In this document: positions 40,296 through 53,187 of the stretch, piece after piece
Layout of the letters: every line of letters starts with the position of its first letter
Numbering within the stretch: position 1 is the first letter of the stretch
Assembly: GCA_001972305.1 (NCBI GenBank)
Contig: BDDD01000086.1
Coordinates: 236,663 to 300,662, forward strand
DNA from: Cephalotus follicularis
Taxonomy: Eukaryota > Streptophyta > Magnoliopsida > Oxalidales > Cephalotaceae
Direction of reading: 5' to 3'
DNA length: 64,000 nt
Notes under the pieces: model-generated
Databases searched by the model: none
Told to the model about the DNA's origin: nothing
What the model saw: only the letters and a program-made list of their open reading frames with translations
Program-made: the position numbers and the translations under genes

Positions 40296-41201
40296 TGATA
40301 TGGGAAAAATCTATTTATATTAAGAAGGACACGTGTCCTCCTCAGATGAAGCCATGTGTCCAGAGGGTTCTTTTTGAAGCTCACTTGGACATGGGTCAGA
40401 GGAGGCTTAGTAAGGCGAGTCAGAGAAGCAAGCGAGCAGACCCTCGCCAGACACCAGAGTCTTGGAGTGCTAACTTGACCAAGAGCGCCCCACACGACAT
40501 CCGTGCTGAGGACCTCCTCGGCCCGAGAAGCTCTCTTCGGGTACAGGACAGAAGCCGTCCCTCAAAGCACTTGTGCCGAGGACCTCCTTCTCGGCATTAC
40601 GGTAATGAACCCAGTGTCCCAAGCACAAATTCCAGACATTGAAGACCCTGCAGTGAAAGAGAAGCAAGAGGCTCATTACCTTGGCAGCAGTAACACAATT
40701 CTCCTCCTCGGCAGCCCTATTGCAGAGGACCTACTCTTTATCTATGGAATGAGGCCTTAAAATCAGCCTACTTCTTCATCCAAATAAGGAAGTTGATATA
40801 TAATAAACTACCTACAAGGAAAGTGGCTACATATCAGGCAGAGATCAAGGGAAATGACCGAGATCCTCGGCATTTCCTTAGGGGATACATATCAGCTCCT
40901 AAACACACACTCAGACAGTTAGGCTCCTACTCTATAAATACTAGTTCAATACTCAGAACAAAGGTCAGCCATTTTTACTCTCAAAAGAACCTAATTTTCT
41001 CTATGCAAAGGCCTAATTTGAGCGTCGGAGTGTCCCCGGGAGAACATCCTCCTGGGCCTTCAATGTGTTTGCTCTTCTGTGTAGGGGAAACATTCGCAGC
41101 TTCCTTCTACCTTCATCTCGGAGCATTGACACAGCATTTCCCTAAACAAATCAAGCCCTTACACGTGGGGTACTGTTGAGAGAAGGATTTCTGTATCAAC
41201 A
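40296..41201 (+). repeat. Gy4 3' LTR (906 bp)
   Basis: Starts TGATATGGGAAAAATC and ends TTTCTGTATCAACA, followed by the duplicated CAAAT. TATA box TATAAATA at 40933-40940. It serves as reference for the rearranged 5' end. Confidence 0.95.
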
Positions 41202-41213
41202 CAAATAAATACT

Positions 41214-42490
41214 AATCTAGTCGCAATAGAAGAAAACTAAAACAATACGTTAGTACGAAACCAGTGTGCACTATGTCTGCTTGTCCCTAACCTCAACCCA
41301 TATCGTCAAAAATAAATGATCACGAATAATCAGCTATGAGTTTAGAAACTAATAATAATTTCTTCTTGATATTAGGAACTATCAAGACTTGTTTAAGTGG
41401 TATATCAGTAAGATTAGATGCTATTTTTCCTTGGGCAATATGAGTAATAGGAAAATATTCACCATTACCTACCATCATCGTGTCAGTGCCAGTGTAAGGT
41501 TTAATATTACCAAGATTACATATTGCGTCACTGATGTGTGCATTAGCACCTGCATCTGGAAACTAATCGTTGTCTTGATTATCTCTGAGATGCATTGCAG
41601 CAAGATCCTGAGTAACATCATCAGGTTGAAAACTTTTGTCAAAACGATTCCAACATTTTAGAGCACCATGACCATTTGAGCCATAAATCTGACATTTGAT
41701 TATACTTCTATTACTGTTATTGCGTGACTGTTTTTCTCGGTTACCCCTTCCCCCATAACTTTTCTCCTCTTCTTTTTGTTGACTGGTTTGTTAATTTTGT
41801 GAAGCCTGTACCCCGAGAAGAAAAAGAACCAATATTACTACCCCCGCATTTCTGGCGCTTTGAATTGGTGTGTGAATAGAAGGCCATTGTTAAATTTGGT
41901 GTCTCTAATCTATAACTTCTTTTGCGCTAGTCATGGCTTTGAAGTAAATGGATTATTTTGTTGTAGCTTGGAAATGGCGGTTTGAGCATGGTGGTTGCAA
42001 AAGATTCATATGCTGCACCAAGGTTGGTTAGAAGAACAAAAACTTTCTTTTGATCATTGATAGGCTTGCCAATGGCATTGAGTTGTTAAAATATGGCTTT
42101 GAAGCCATATAGGTAATCTATGATGGTCATGGATGTGGTCTTGAAGTGTATTGCATTTGGGAATGAAGCTCAAACTATCAAGCTATAAATGCTTGTGAGA
42201 ATGCCTCATTGAGCAATCCCATAAATCCTGAGCAGTCTCGGTTCCAACAGCTAAGCCGAGAACTTCTTCAGAGAGTGTGCCAATGATCCATGCTTTGACG
42301 AGATGATCAGTTTTTCTCCATAATGTGTAGTCTGGATTCTTCGTTGCTACCATTCACCTCACGGTCAGGGGTTGGTGTTTGCCCATCAAGAAATCCAAGG
42401 AGGTCTTGGATTTCAATCAATGAAGTTTTTTGAGTTTCCCAAAGAAAGAAATTGCTATGAGTCAATTTGAGGGTAACAAACTTTCCAACA
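41214..42490 (-). pseudogene. Cp2: copia gag-protease remnant
   Basis: Minus-strand traces of a Ty1/copia gag (LIEIQDLLGFLDGQTPTP, HLVKAWIIGTLSEEVLGLAV, HSHKH), a knuckle-like CQIYGSNGHGALKCWNRF (about 41655-41710) and a protease region (DAGANAHISDAICNLGNI, MMVGNGEYFPITHIAQGK, LIVPNIKKKLLLVSKL) with DSG changed to DAG. Stops and frame changes are frequent. It ends near the Gy4 edge. LTRs were not seen. Confidence 0.82.
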
Positions 42491-43508
42491 TTTAAGTGGT
42501 GGGATATGGATAATAAATAAGTGCTACCATTTGTATTGCTTGAAAGATTCCCTTGGTAGTTCGTTTTGATACCATAAAGAATTTTAGGGCAAGAGCAAAT
42601 GGTGAAAAACTCTCATTGATACCTGGTTGCTTTTTAATAAACAAAAATATTGAACAATAACAATATGCTATAAATAAGGAGATAAAGACTAGATAAGGTA
42701 TATCAGACCTATTACATTTGAATTTTTTATTTAACAGTATCATAATCTATATATATTTGAAACACTTCTAACTAACCACTGTTAAGAAGATTCCTCTGAG
42801 CAGGATGTACCAGACTTATGATGTATTTCAATAGAAATAGTTTTTTTTTATACCAAAAAACTAGCGTGGTATTTAACTATTTTGTGAGTTTGACATAAAC
42901 TTTAAATCTTCCAATGTTGTGACATTTACATTCCATGTATCAAGCAAACTTTTTACCATCACAACCAAGGGTTGATAGGTTACATGCAAGACTTACTCTC
43001 CAACTTCCTGAAGATTTTTGCCAGATTCTAATTAAATCCTCTCTGTGAAGGACAAGGTGTCCTTACACTGTATAATCTATAGCTAAATATTTTTATAACT
43101 GAGTTTGAATTGACTCCTTAAGTTTAATTATTGAAGTTCTAGAAAGACAAAAAATAACAAGCAAATGTTACTTCTTACTTTCAAATTTTAGCCTTCATGA
43201 CATTCCTAAATCTTTACCCCACAAAATTAGTGAAACCTCGTAAACAAATTATCAAGAGATAAATTATAGCATATTTGAATATTATCAGTATATGTATTAG
43301 GCTCACTTTCAAACAGCCCCTAAGGTAAGCCCATTATTATAACCCAAAAGCAAAACAAAGTTAATAAACATCTACTATTATTTAAACAAAGCCCAGGCCC
43401 ATAATCTCTGCCGTCTTCTTCACTTGACCACTTGGGAGTTAAAAACACAGATGATTTGATTTCATAAACAATTTGCGCGCCTTTCACCTTCCATGACCGA
43501 ACCACTAA
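42491..43508. other. Intergenic region and TYW1 promoter side
   Basis: AT-rich, no gene recognised. The last 200 bp become less AT-rich toward the TYW1 start and should contain its promoter and 5' UTR; no clear TATA box could be singled out. Confidence 0.6.
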
Positions 43509-46500
43509 ATGACAAAATCAATCCTCACCATGTCCTCACCCTCACTCACCACGCGCCTCACTCTACTCGCTCTACTCTCCGCTTCCACTTTCTACTTCCT
43601 CTTCAAGTCTCGCCGTCTAAAGCTCCTCAAAACCCTCTTAAACCCTAACCCTAATTTCACTCTCTCTTCTTCAAATCCCAAAATCTTCTTCCTCTCCCAA
43701 ACTGGCACCGCCAAAACCCTAGCCCACCGCCTCCACACCTACCTCTCGCTCAACAATTTCTTTTTCGATCTCGTCGATACTCACAACTACGAGCCCGAAG
43801 ATCTCGCCAAGGAAACCCTCGTCCTGATAGTCGCTTCCACTTGGGAGGATGGAAAACCGCCGCAGAGTTCGAGGTTCTTCACCAGCTGGCTCGTAGAGAG
43901 TGCCCACGATTTTAGGGTTGGTTCGTTGCTGCTCTCCAAATGTCGGTTCGCGGTATTCGGCTTGGGGAGTAGATCGTACGGAGATACTTACAATGCCGTG
44001 GCGAAGGATTTGTCGGTGAAAATGAGGGAACTGGGAGGGGTGGAGATGTTGAATGTCGGCGAGGGGGATGTGGATGGTGGTGATTTGGATGGGGAATTTG
44101 AGGATTGGTGTAAACAAGTGGTGGCGGTTTTGAAGAGAGACAATGATAGTCATAACAGTAATAATATGGTGGAGAATGGTGTGGCTTTGGAGAACGGGAT
44201 TGAGGAGAGCGATTATGAATTGGTGGACGAGGATGAACAGAATGGGCTCCAATCGGAAGTTGTTGATCTGGAGGATATCGCGGGAAAAGCCCCCCCTAGG
44301 ACGAGGAGCACTGTGACGGGGTTGGTGGCTGAAACCAATGGGAAAATGAATGGAAAGAGAGATATGGTCACGCCGGTGATTAGAGCTAGTTTAGAGAAGC
44401 AGGTAATTTTGTTGTTTGGTATAATTATGAACTTCTTTCAGCAGCATTTTAACATGTTGTCTTCTTTTTGTTTTGTTTTTGTCATTATCTGCTTATTTGT
44501 TACACTTATTGTACTAATTGGTTGATTTGATGATCTGAAATCGCAGGGATATAAAATAATTGGTTCACATAGTGGTGTTAAAATCTGTAGATGGACCAAA
44601 TCTCAGCTTAGAGGCCGAGGAGGTTGCTACAAGCACTCATTCTATGGCATAGAGAGTCATAGGTGATTGTGACTGCTTATGCTTTTATCTGCAGTAAGTC
44701 TAGGACTATGGGTCATCGAAATTTGTAATGATCTTATTTTCGATTGAGTGAATTGCAAAACCTTGTTGTTACACCTAAGAAAAAACATAACCTCCTTCTT
44801 GTCTTACTGGTTTAGAAATTTGCAATGACCACAATTTTGATTGACTGTAGTTTTATAGTTCATAAGGTGAATGCTTCCTAGATACTAAGTTTTTAATTTT
44901 GCTCAGACTAGCATTTTAATATGGTTAATCTTCAAATGAAACAGATGCATGGAAGCTACCCCTAGTTTGGCATGTGCTAACAAATGTGTCTTCTGCTGGA
45001 GGCATCACACAAATCCTGTCGGAAAGAGTTGGCAGTGGAAGATGGATGATCCATTGGATATTGTGAATTCTGCCATTGATCTCCATACGAAGATGATTAA
45101 GCAAATGAAAGGAGTTCCTGGTAATTTTTGTGTTTCTGCCTAGTTTGATCCTGTGAAATTGTGAGTTCTGCTATAGTCAGGTAGACATATTTTCAAGGGT
45201 GGTCATGAAAAAAGTTCTGTGTAGGCGTATGTCTATAATGTGTGTGAGTTTGTTACAGTCAATGTGTACTTGATGGTTTCATAGTCATTCAGTTGTTCTT
45301 TTATTATGTCTTTTAAATAGCTACTTCATGATTGGATTTGATTTATCTTTACAAGTACTTCTGTGAGCTAAGTTAATATTTAATATCATTAGCAGGCCTG
45401 AGGTCACATTTTTTCATTTAACAAGACTAATGCTGGAAATGAACCCTGGAATTGAGTTTTTAAGGTGCACTGAAAGATGATATTAACCTTGTTATCTCAT
45501 ATTTTTTAGGCGACTCCATTATTATATGTGGTGATTTAAATTTGGGTCATAACTAATTTTAGTTTCATTTATATGAGGTTTAATAGTTATGCCTGTTAAA
45601 ACCCGTTTCATTAATTATGCATATTCATCTGCATGTGGAATGATCTTGACACATATAATCAGGATTAGTATGTCTTAAGTTTCATTTGTTACGATTTGCT
45701 CTGGGTTTTGGCTTGCGAATTCTTGGGTGGTCAATTTGCAGAATGACCTTTTTTGTTGCATTGAGCAGAGGTTTTTTTTCCCTGTAGGTGTCACACTGGA
45801 GCGATTGAATGAAGGTCTCTCACCCAGGCATTGTGCCCTGTCACTTGTTGGAGAACCAATCATGTATCCAGAAATTAACGCACTTGTGGATGAGCTACAC
45901 TGTAGGCGGATTTCTACATTTCTTGTGACAAATGCACAGTTCCCTGAAAAGATTGAAAATCTGAAGCCTGTCACTCAGGTTTGCAGGCTCCTGTTTGATA
46001 AATCCAACACTAGGTTTAGTCAGTTTCCAAAAAAAAAAGGAGGAATAACTTTAGATGTCAAAGATTTGTTTTAATCTTGATTATATGCAGCCAAATTTTT
46101 TTTTTTACACTTGCAGTTATATGTCAGTGTAGATGCTGCAACAAAGGAGAGCTTGAAGGCAATTGATAGGCCACTCTTTGGGGATTTTTGGGAGAGGTTC
46201 ATTGTGAGTACTTTTTATTGGTATATAGGAGTATATTGCGGAAACTATATTATATTAAATATTTTCGCACATAATTAACGAATTATACCAAGGAAAATGA
46301 GTCAAGTCTTGTTGTCTGTACACAACGGCTTTTGGTGGCCTTTAACATGTTATAAAGCTCATTAAAGCAATATTTAGATCCAAACTTAAGGTTTACTAGC
46401 ATATATTGCAGTGAGATGCTGTGTTATTCATTAAAAAAGAAAACGGAACTGAAAATTTTAGAGAGAAGATCTTTTTCATTTAAACCGCGTCTTCTAGAGG

Positions 46501-47461
46501 TTTGTAGGCGTAAATTATATCATTACTTTTTAAATTTAGCCTTTTATGCCATTTTGTTAACAGATATAGTGCCTATTGACTTCCTTAGCCCTGTGAAGAA
46601 TTTACTATGTAAATTTAAAAGAGATATCATTTAAAAGAGATATCATAGGGCTCATTTTGGGACACATTGTATGCACACTGAGAGGAGAAAAGCATAGTTA
46701 GCTTGGTGATTCCTCCATTTTCTCTTGTAAGTTGATATGAAATTCTGCAACTTACGTGCTTCTTTTTTGCAATCTTCTGGAAAATTATTGTCAGGATTCC
46801 CTAAAAGCTCTCAAGGCGAAACAGCAAAGAACGGTTTATCGCTTGACACTGGTGAAAGGATGGAATACAGAAGACATAGATGCTTACTTTAACCTCTTTA
46901 GCATTGGGAATCCTGAGTTTGTCGAAATCAAAGGCGTTACATATTGTGGATCGTAAGTGTTTTGTCATATCTTGTCTTGTTATCTGCCATGTTCTACTTG
47001 CCTAATCATGGCAATCCTTTACAGCTCTGCTACATCAAAATTGACTATGGAGAATGTACCTTGGCATTCTGATGTGAAAGCTTTCTCAGAAGCCTTAGCT
47101 TTAAAAAGCAATGGGGAGTATGAGGTTGCATGTGAGCATGCTCACTCATGTTGTGTCCTCTTGGCAAGAACTGAGAAGTTCAAGGTCAATGGCCAGTGGT
47201 TCACATGGATAGACTATGAAAAGTTCCATGACCTGGTTGGTAACAACTCCATTTTTGTTCTTTTAGAGGGGCAATAGAACTTATTGTAGGAGTTTCATTT
47301 GGTTCTCATTGACTGTGCAGGTTGCTTCTGGAAGACCATTCAGCAGCAGGGATTACATGGCTGCCACACCACCATGGGCTGTGTATGGAGCAGAGGAAGG
47401 TGGATTTGATCCTGATCAGTCTCGATATAAGAAAGAGCGGCATCACAAATCAAACCATTGA
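43509..47461 (+). CDS. TYW1: tRNA 4-demethylwyosine synthase TYW1, intact eight-exon gene (657 codons)
   Basis: Exons: 43509-44402, 44547-44662, 44945-45120, 45788-45978, 46117-46203, 46795-46952, 47025-47235 and 47321-47461. All introns are GT..AG and the joined frame has no stop. TYW1 is a radical-SAM enzyme that joins two carbons from pyruvate to m1G37 of tRNA-Phe, giving the wyosine tricycle. Visible parts: a hydrophobic segment (residues about 15-33), a flavodoxin domain with the FMN loop SQTGTAKT (63-70), an acidic linker (about 205-265), the cluster motif CANKCVFC (Cys 347, 351, 354) and the SLVGEPIMYP segment. The ending is RYKKERHHKSNH. A second ATG at 43530 has a better context (ACCATGT) and may be the real start; both keep the hydrophobic segment. 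This is the clearest host gene in the window. Confidence 0.95.
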
Positions 47462-48041
47462 CCCAACACACTAGGAATTTGATTGCATATCAAGGTGTGA
47501 AAACTGCCTCTGCCTTTTGTTTTCATGTTTTAGGTTATATGGTTTTTTCCCCCCTTATTTCTGTATGATGTGGCTAAAGATGAGGCCACAAATCCTGGCC
47601 AAAATGATAGTTTCCTTCCATGTATCTTGGCATTGATAATTTTTTTTGACTTTATAGTGTTTAATACTTTAAGGTTATAATTATCTTCAGACAAACTGAA
47701 TAAAATTTTGCCTGGCTTTCTCAGCAGTTGTTTATGTCTTCATAAAAGTAAATTGTTTGTTTACTTGCTCTCTCTATTCATCATGATTTTTGAAGCATAA
47801 TGTGAATTGAAAATGTGGTAATCTATTGAGAATTCATCAGCAATTCTGGTCAAATCCCAAAATTAATATAAAAAGGCGCCCCCTTGAGAACCTTAGCATG
47901 AGTTGGTTTTTCACAAAGAAGAATCTATCTCGAAATTCGTTCTTATTATATTTGTCCAATCCATTGATAGCTGATTGCTTACAACCTTCAAGTTAGTGGC
48001 TTTCGCAGCAGTTTGTTTCTTCATAAAAGTAAATTGTTATG
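47462..48041 (+). repeat. TYW1 3' flank and first copy of a tandem duplication of about 300 bp
   Basis: A polyadenylation-like AATAAA lies near 47698. From about 47725 (CAGCAGTTGTTTATGTCTTC) a segment runs to about 48005 and starts again at 48006 (CGCAGCAGTTTGTTTCTTC). The second copy is split by Cp3 and S2 and continues at 53188-53356 and 55954-56062. Confidence 0.8.
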
Positions 48042-48189
48042 TGTAACTTGATAATGAATTACTTAATTTTATTAATAGGATATCATCACTATACATAGGC
48101 ATCAGTTAGGGCTTTTACACAGATATAGGCTTATCCTATATTAGGCCCAAACTTGCAACTAAATAATAAATAAATATATAAATGCAACA
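48042..48189 (-). repeat. Cp3 3' LTR
   Basis: On the minus strand it starts TGTTGCATTTATATA and ends ATCAAGTTACA. It is preceded by the purine tract CAACTTGGGGAGTGTA. Confidence 0.9.
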
Positions 48190-48394
48190 TACACTCCCCA
48201 AGTTGGGGCATACATATCAAAAAGGCCTAAGTTATTGCAAATATATGAAACACGACCACGTCGAAGAGGTTTTGTAAATATATCAGCTAATTGTTTTTCA
48301 GATCGTGTATGAACTAGCTAAACATCTCCACACTCCCTCACGAACAAAATGACAATCTACTTCAATATGTTTTGTTCGCTCATGAAAGACAAGA

Positions 48395-49574
48395 TTATAT
48401 GCATAGCTGACTGATATCACAATGGAGGACACATGACCCTTTCATGGGCAGTCCAATCTCAGTCAAAAACATTTGTATCCACTGTAATTCTCCTGTTACA
48501 TTTACCATGGACCTATATTCAGCCTCAACACTTGAACGAGAGACTATAGACTGTTTCTTGCTCTTCCACGATACAAGATTTCCTAGTAGAAAAACACAAT
48601 AACCTGAAGTAGAATGACGATCAATAGGACACCTTACCCAATTAGCATTCGAGTAACCTACAACCTCCAAAGAATCTAGATCAGAATATCAAGATATGAT
48701 AAGATGCCCTCAATCTCGAAATACTAGGCCTTGGTCAGGAGCTCTTTTCAAATATCTTATAATATAAAGAACTGTCTGCCAATGAGGAGTACGAGGAGCA
48801 CACATGCACCGACTCACCACACTAACAACAAAAGAAATTTCTGGACGAGTAATAATAAGATAATTCAATTTACCAACTAATCGCCGATATTTCTCAGGAT
48901 CATGTAGGAGATCACCTTGCTCATTATCAAGTTTCACAAGAGGGTCCATAGGAGTGTCACTAGGCTTACAATCACGAAGCCCTACATCCCCTAAAATGTC
49001 AGGAGCATACTTTCTTTGAGAAAGAGCAATACCAACACTAGAATATGCAACCTCATTGCCCAGAAAATAGCATAACTGACCTAGATCTTTAGTACTAAAC
49101 TCACGTTGTAAAAATTGTTTGAGTCTATGTATACCTCCAACATCACTTCCAGTAACGATAATATCATCTACATAGACCAGTAGAAGAACACACCTAGTAG
49201 AGGATGACATACTAAATACTAAGTGATCCACACTACATCGACTCATACCAAAGTTAACCACAACATCACTAAATCTCCCAAACCAAGCACGGGGAGATTG
49301 TTTCAAGCCATATAAAGCCTTCCGCAATTTGCAAACCAGCTCCCCCCTGAGCAACAAATCTGGGTGGTTGCTTCATATAAACTTCCTCATGAAGATCACC
49401 ATGTAAGAAGGCATTTTTCACATCCAACTGGTGTAACGGCCAATGAAATCGAGCCGCAAATGATATAAGAATACGAACAGAGGGAATTTTAGCCATTGGA
49501 GAGGTCTCGTCGTAATAAACCCCATATGTTTGAGTGTATCCTTTAGCAACAAGATGAGCCTTTAATCGTTCCAC
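48395..49574 (-). pseudogene. Cp3 pol: reverse transcriptase and RNase H
   Basis: RT segments: [52 protein letters not shown] and YVDDIIVTGSD (polymerase box intact). The RNase H follows (NANWVRCPIDRHSTSGYCVF, NLVSWKSKKQ, SVEAEYRSM), where the first acidic motif YSDAD has become YSNAN. Breaks: frame change at about 49270-49350, stops at about 48707 and 48395. Confidence 0.9.
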
Positions 49575-51060
49575 TGTTCAATCAGGATGATGCATGACCA
49601 CAAAAACCTAACGACACCCAACTAACTGCTTGCCAGATGGTAAATGGACAAGATCCCAAGTTTTATTTGTTTGTAATGTGACCATTTCATCTTCCATAGC
49701 ACGGCTCCATCCAGGATGAGCTAAAGCTTCTTGCACACTATTAGGCATAGACATAGAGGAAATGGACGACACAAAGGCTGACATATCGGGAGACAGATTA
49801 TTATAATAAACAAAGTGCGAAAGAGGATATCGGGTACTTGTATGTGAGCAATAGGTGACTCGGGAGCAGGTGGATTGGAGACGATAGCCAATGGTGGTGG
49901 GTCGTACTGCTGCGGAGGATCAGTTGACTCTGGAACTGACTAGAGTCTACAAGAGTACACTTTCAGAGGCATGGGTTATGGCTGAGAAACAGCGTGAAGA
50001 AGAAAAAGATCCACCGTTGAAGGTTCTGGCTGAGACTCTGCATTGTAATAGGTTGTCTTAAAAAAATGTCACATTAGCAGACGCAGACAGCTGACGTCGA
50101 CTTGAACTGTAACAGATATATCCTTTTTGAACAAATACACATTTTTCTGCACGAGGGGATAACTTATCATCACCAGGGCCCAAGGAATGAACAAAGCAAA
50201 CACACCCAAATACTCGGGGACGAACTGACTAGAGAGGCAGACCTGGATGAAGAAGAGTATAAGGAACAACTCCCTTCAATATAAAGGATAGAAGACGGTT
50301 TATGAGATGACAGGAAGTAAGAAGAGCATATCCCCAGAAAGATTTAGGCATATTTGTGTGAAGAAACAAACACCTGGCAACATCAAGTAAATGTCTATTC
50401 TTGCGCTTAGCTACCCCATTTTATTGTGGGGTGTGAACACATGAACTTTGGTGAAGAATTCCACATGATTCAAGAAAAGGTGTAAACTGAGAAGCAGAGA
50501 AATATTCACGTGCATTGTCAGTGCATAGACATTTAACAGATACACCATACTGATTAAGAATATAATAGAAAGTACAAAAAGACTTGAAAACTTCAATACA
50601 ATCTTTTATTAAATATAACTAAGTTGTACGACTATAATCGTCAATAAATGTAACAAAATACTTAACTCCAAATGAAGACTCATGAGTAGGACTCCAAACA
50701 TCTGAGTGAACTAACTCAAATGGTTGAGACACACGCCTCACATCTCGAGGAGGGAAAGACACACGATGATGTTTACCTAACTGGCACGTTTCACAATTAA
50801 ATTGAAGACTCGACACTGGTAAAGGAGTAAGTACATTTGTTGATGGGTGACCAAGACGATAATGAAGTTTGTAGGCATCATCTGTCTGTTGAACAGAAAC
50901 AACAGTAGTTATAATATCTTGATCCAACAGATAAAGACCACTGGACTCACGCCCACCACCGATCCGACATCCAGTTTTCCGATCCTAAAAAATACAAGAG
51001 GTAGCAGAAAACAAAACAGTACAATTGATCACGGGTAAGACTGCTAATAGACAACAACCT
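49575..51060 (-). pseudogene. Cp3 pol: integrase
   Basis: The best part (50619-50927) shows the pre-integrase region YKLHYRLGHPS ... CETCQLGKHHRV and the core start LVHSDVWSP, YFVTFIDDYS. The rest to 49575 contains the later core and the C-terminal linker in several frames with stops. Confidence 0.8.
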
Positions 51061-51345
51061 ATAAGGAAAGTTTGGAATGTGATAAAATAAAAGGTAGGGA
51101 TATGGATGGACTTAATGATACATCATAACCTGTACTTGCCACCTTGGACTTAGAACCATCAACCAAGGTTACAGTGGTGGAGGGACTTGTAGTCGCATTA
51201 GAAAGAAGACGTTGATCACCAGTCATATGATGGGTAGCTCAGGAATCAATAACCCAAAGGCGAGGAGTAGTGGATAACAAACAGGCTGACTCAGGCTGAC
51301 TATGCTGTGCCAATGTAACTGCAGGACCAGAAGAACCACTATGGT
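51061..51345 (-). pseudogene. Cp3 protease
   Basis: The minus strand reads WVIDS, then a stop, then ATHHMTGD: the Gly of the DSG active site is replaced by TGA (about 51239-51241). The region up to KVASTGYD follows in frame. Confidence 0.8.
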
Positions 51346-52368
51346 GCTAAGATCGAATCATCTCATCATACTCAACACGAGCTAAGGTCAAAGTCATCAT
51401 ATTGTGGCAAGAAGATGGAGAATCTGAAGATGAAAACCCACTACTAGAATCAAGCGAGACATGCAAACTACGCAACTCAGGATAAAGATCGTAGCAATAA
51501 TCCACAGTATGTCGATTACGTTGACAATGAGTACAAAACCGGCTAGACTTGGTTCCACCACGAGAATCACTAATATTTCCTCCTCCACAAGGGACACCAC
51601 GACCACCTCCAATGAAACTACGACCACGATCACGATTATCAAAACCCCAACTACTACGGGCATTCCCAAGACCACCACGTGCTACCATACACTATTTTCA
51701 GACATCATAGGGGACAAAGCCTGTAGAGTGAAACGACTAACTCGAAAATATACCTCCTCCATAGTAGGTAAAGAACCTGTAGAGATAATCTGCTGTCTAA
51801 AAGCATTTCGTGTCGGATTAAGGCCACGAAGAAATAAAAGTGAAACCAAATTAGTCTGTCGCTGTTTCATCTCAGCAATGGTAGCAGCAAGAGGAAAATA
51901 GGATTGAAGGCGTTGATAGGTAGATGAGAACCTTGCATAGTAGTCAGCAATACCAGAATCACCTTCACTGATATCAAACAAAGACAACCAAGCATCACAC
52001 ACTCGACTCATAGTATTGTGACCAGAATAAAGTACAACATATTTTTCCCAAATAGCATGAGCCATAGAACACGTAATAAACAGGTGGCGAATAGACTCGG
52101 TCATACAACTCCATAACAATGTTCTCAAAGCAGCATCTGTTGCCTTCCACTCACCCAAAACGTTGGCATCTATTGGAGGATCAGAATCAAGCCAACTCGA
52201 CTGTCGATTGGCTTCAATATACGTAGATATAGCAAGAGATCAAGTTGGATAATTTGTACCATCCAACTTCATTAAAGTAGTATGTAACCATGTCATACCA
52301 TGAAGGCTACTCTGTGAGATACCAATAGAATTTGAAGGCATTGTGACGGACTCGGATGTAGAAGACAT
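51346..52368 (-). pseudogene. Cp3 gag
   Basis: Starts at ATG 52366-52368 (MSSTSESVTMPS). Typical copia gag features follow (AHAIWEKYVVLYS, DYYARFSSTYQRL, LLFLRGLNPTRNAFRQQI), with a stop early in the frame (near 52240) and a frame end at 51682. A Gly/Arg-rich part and CTHCQRNRHTVDYCYD (knuckle-like) come after a frame change. Confidence 0.85.
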
Positions 52369-53030
52369 CGTATCTCACTCACGACGATAAATCACACAAA
52401 ATATAAACGAACCATAGCAACCGATTCACCAAATACACTAAACCAAGCAACCACACCACACAATCACAACACAACACAAAGTAACAATCACCACACACTG
52501 AAAATTAGGGCTCACCAATAGTTACAATGAACTAGAAGACAACACCATCAACACCAAATTACCATCGGTACACTAGCATCCTACAACACCACACACAAAA
52601 TACAGCCATGGCAGAAAGCTTCACGACATGACACATCAATACTTACAATCATAGACGACGAAACCAAAAATCACCAAATTAAAGAGGTGAAACATTAACA
52701 AACCCGAGATCGGCGCAAAACAGAGATGACCGGAGATAATAATCGCTTGGAAACGATGATCGGTGGAGAAGAAGACAGAGATCGGCGCTAAACAAAAACA
52801 CGAACGCTGGAGAAGGTGATTGTTTGCCGGAAAAGATGACCGGCCAGAGAGAACGATCGGTCCGAGAGGCGATCGATGGAGGCCATAACTGGTCGGAGAT
52901 GATTGGTGACGAGGGTGAGGGAAGAAGGAGAGGAAGTGCGGCGCAGTTCGGGTTTCATGTGTTTTGTTTTGTTTTGGTTTTTTTTTTTTCCGTTTCAGAT
53001 GGCTTGTTTTTTTAATCTCCTAATTTTCTA

Positions 53031-53043
53031 GGCTCTGATACCA
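53031..53043 (-). promoter_or_regulatory. Cp3 primer-binding site, initiator tRNA-Met
   Basis: TGGTATCAGAGCC on the minus strand, directly adjoining the 5' LTR end. Confidence 0.93.
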
Positions 53044-53187
53044 TGTAACTTGATAATGAATTACTTAATTTTATTAATGGGATATCATCACTATATGTAG
53101 GCTTCGGTTATGGCCTTTACATAGATATAGGCTTATCTTATATTTGACCCAAACTTGCAACTAAATAATAAATAAATACAACTAACA
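53044..53187 (-). repeat. Cp3 5' LTR
   Basis: Minus strand TGTTAGTTGTATTTATT ... AAGTTACA; pairs with 48042-48189. Confidence 0.9.

Larger units (their letters stand above)
33441..41201 (+). mobile_element. Gy4: internally deleted Tat-lineage Ty3/gypsy element with rearranged 5' LTR
   Basis: The outer boundaries are an LTR start TGATATGGGG at 33441 and an LTR end TATCAACA at 41201, flanked on both sides by CAAAT. The 3' LTR (40296-41201) is intact. The 5' LTR is in two pieces (33441-33640 and 34728-35400) with an inverted LTR-containing segment between them. Gag, protease, RT and RNase H are missing. What remains is an intact integrase frame (plus), a 3' region, and an antisense gene (minus). 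The integrase is close to that of Gy1. Confidence 0.93.
48042..53187 (-). mobile_element. Cp3: full-length Ty1/copia element with short LTRs (5.1 kb)
   Basis: Direct LTRs of about 145 bp (48042-48189 and 53044-53187), an initiator tRNA-Met primer-binding site, a polypurine tract and gag-PR-IN-RT-RNase H order, all on the minus strand. It interrupts the duplicated TYW1 3' flank. The two LTRs differ at a number of sites and the coding region has several stops, so it is inactive. The flanks TTATG and GTTTG do not give a clean target duplication. Confidence 0.93.

Noticed and set aside
43719..44252. Minus-strand frame of 177 codons opposite TYW1 exon 1
   Set aside because: Antisense shadow of the flavodoxin-domain exon; no start context or homologous motif.
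48042..53187. Cp3 inserted within a TYW1 intron or exon
   Set aside because: The TYW1 stop codon is at 47459-47461, before the element; the flank is 3' to the gene.
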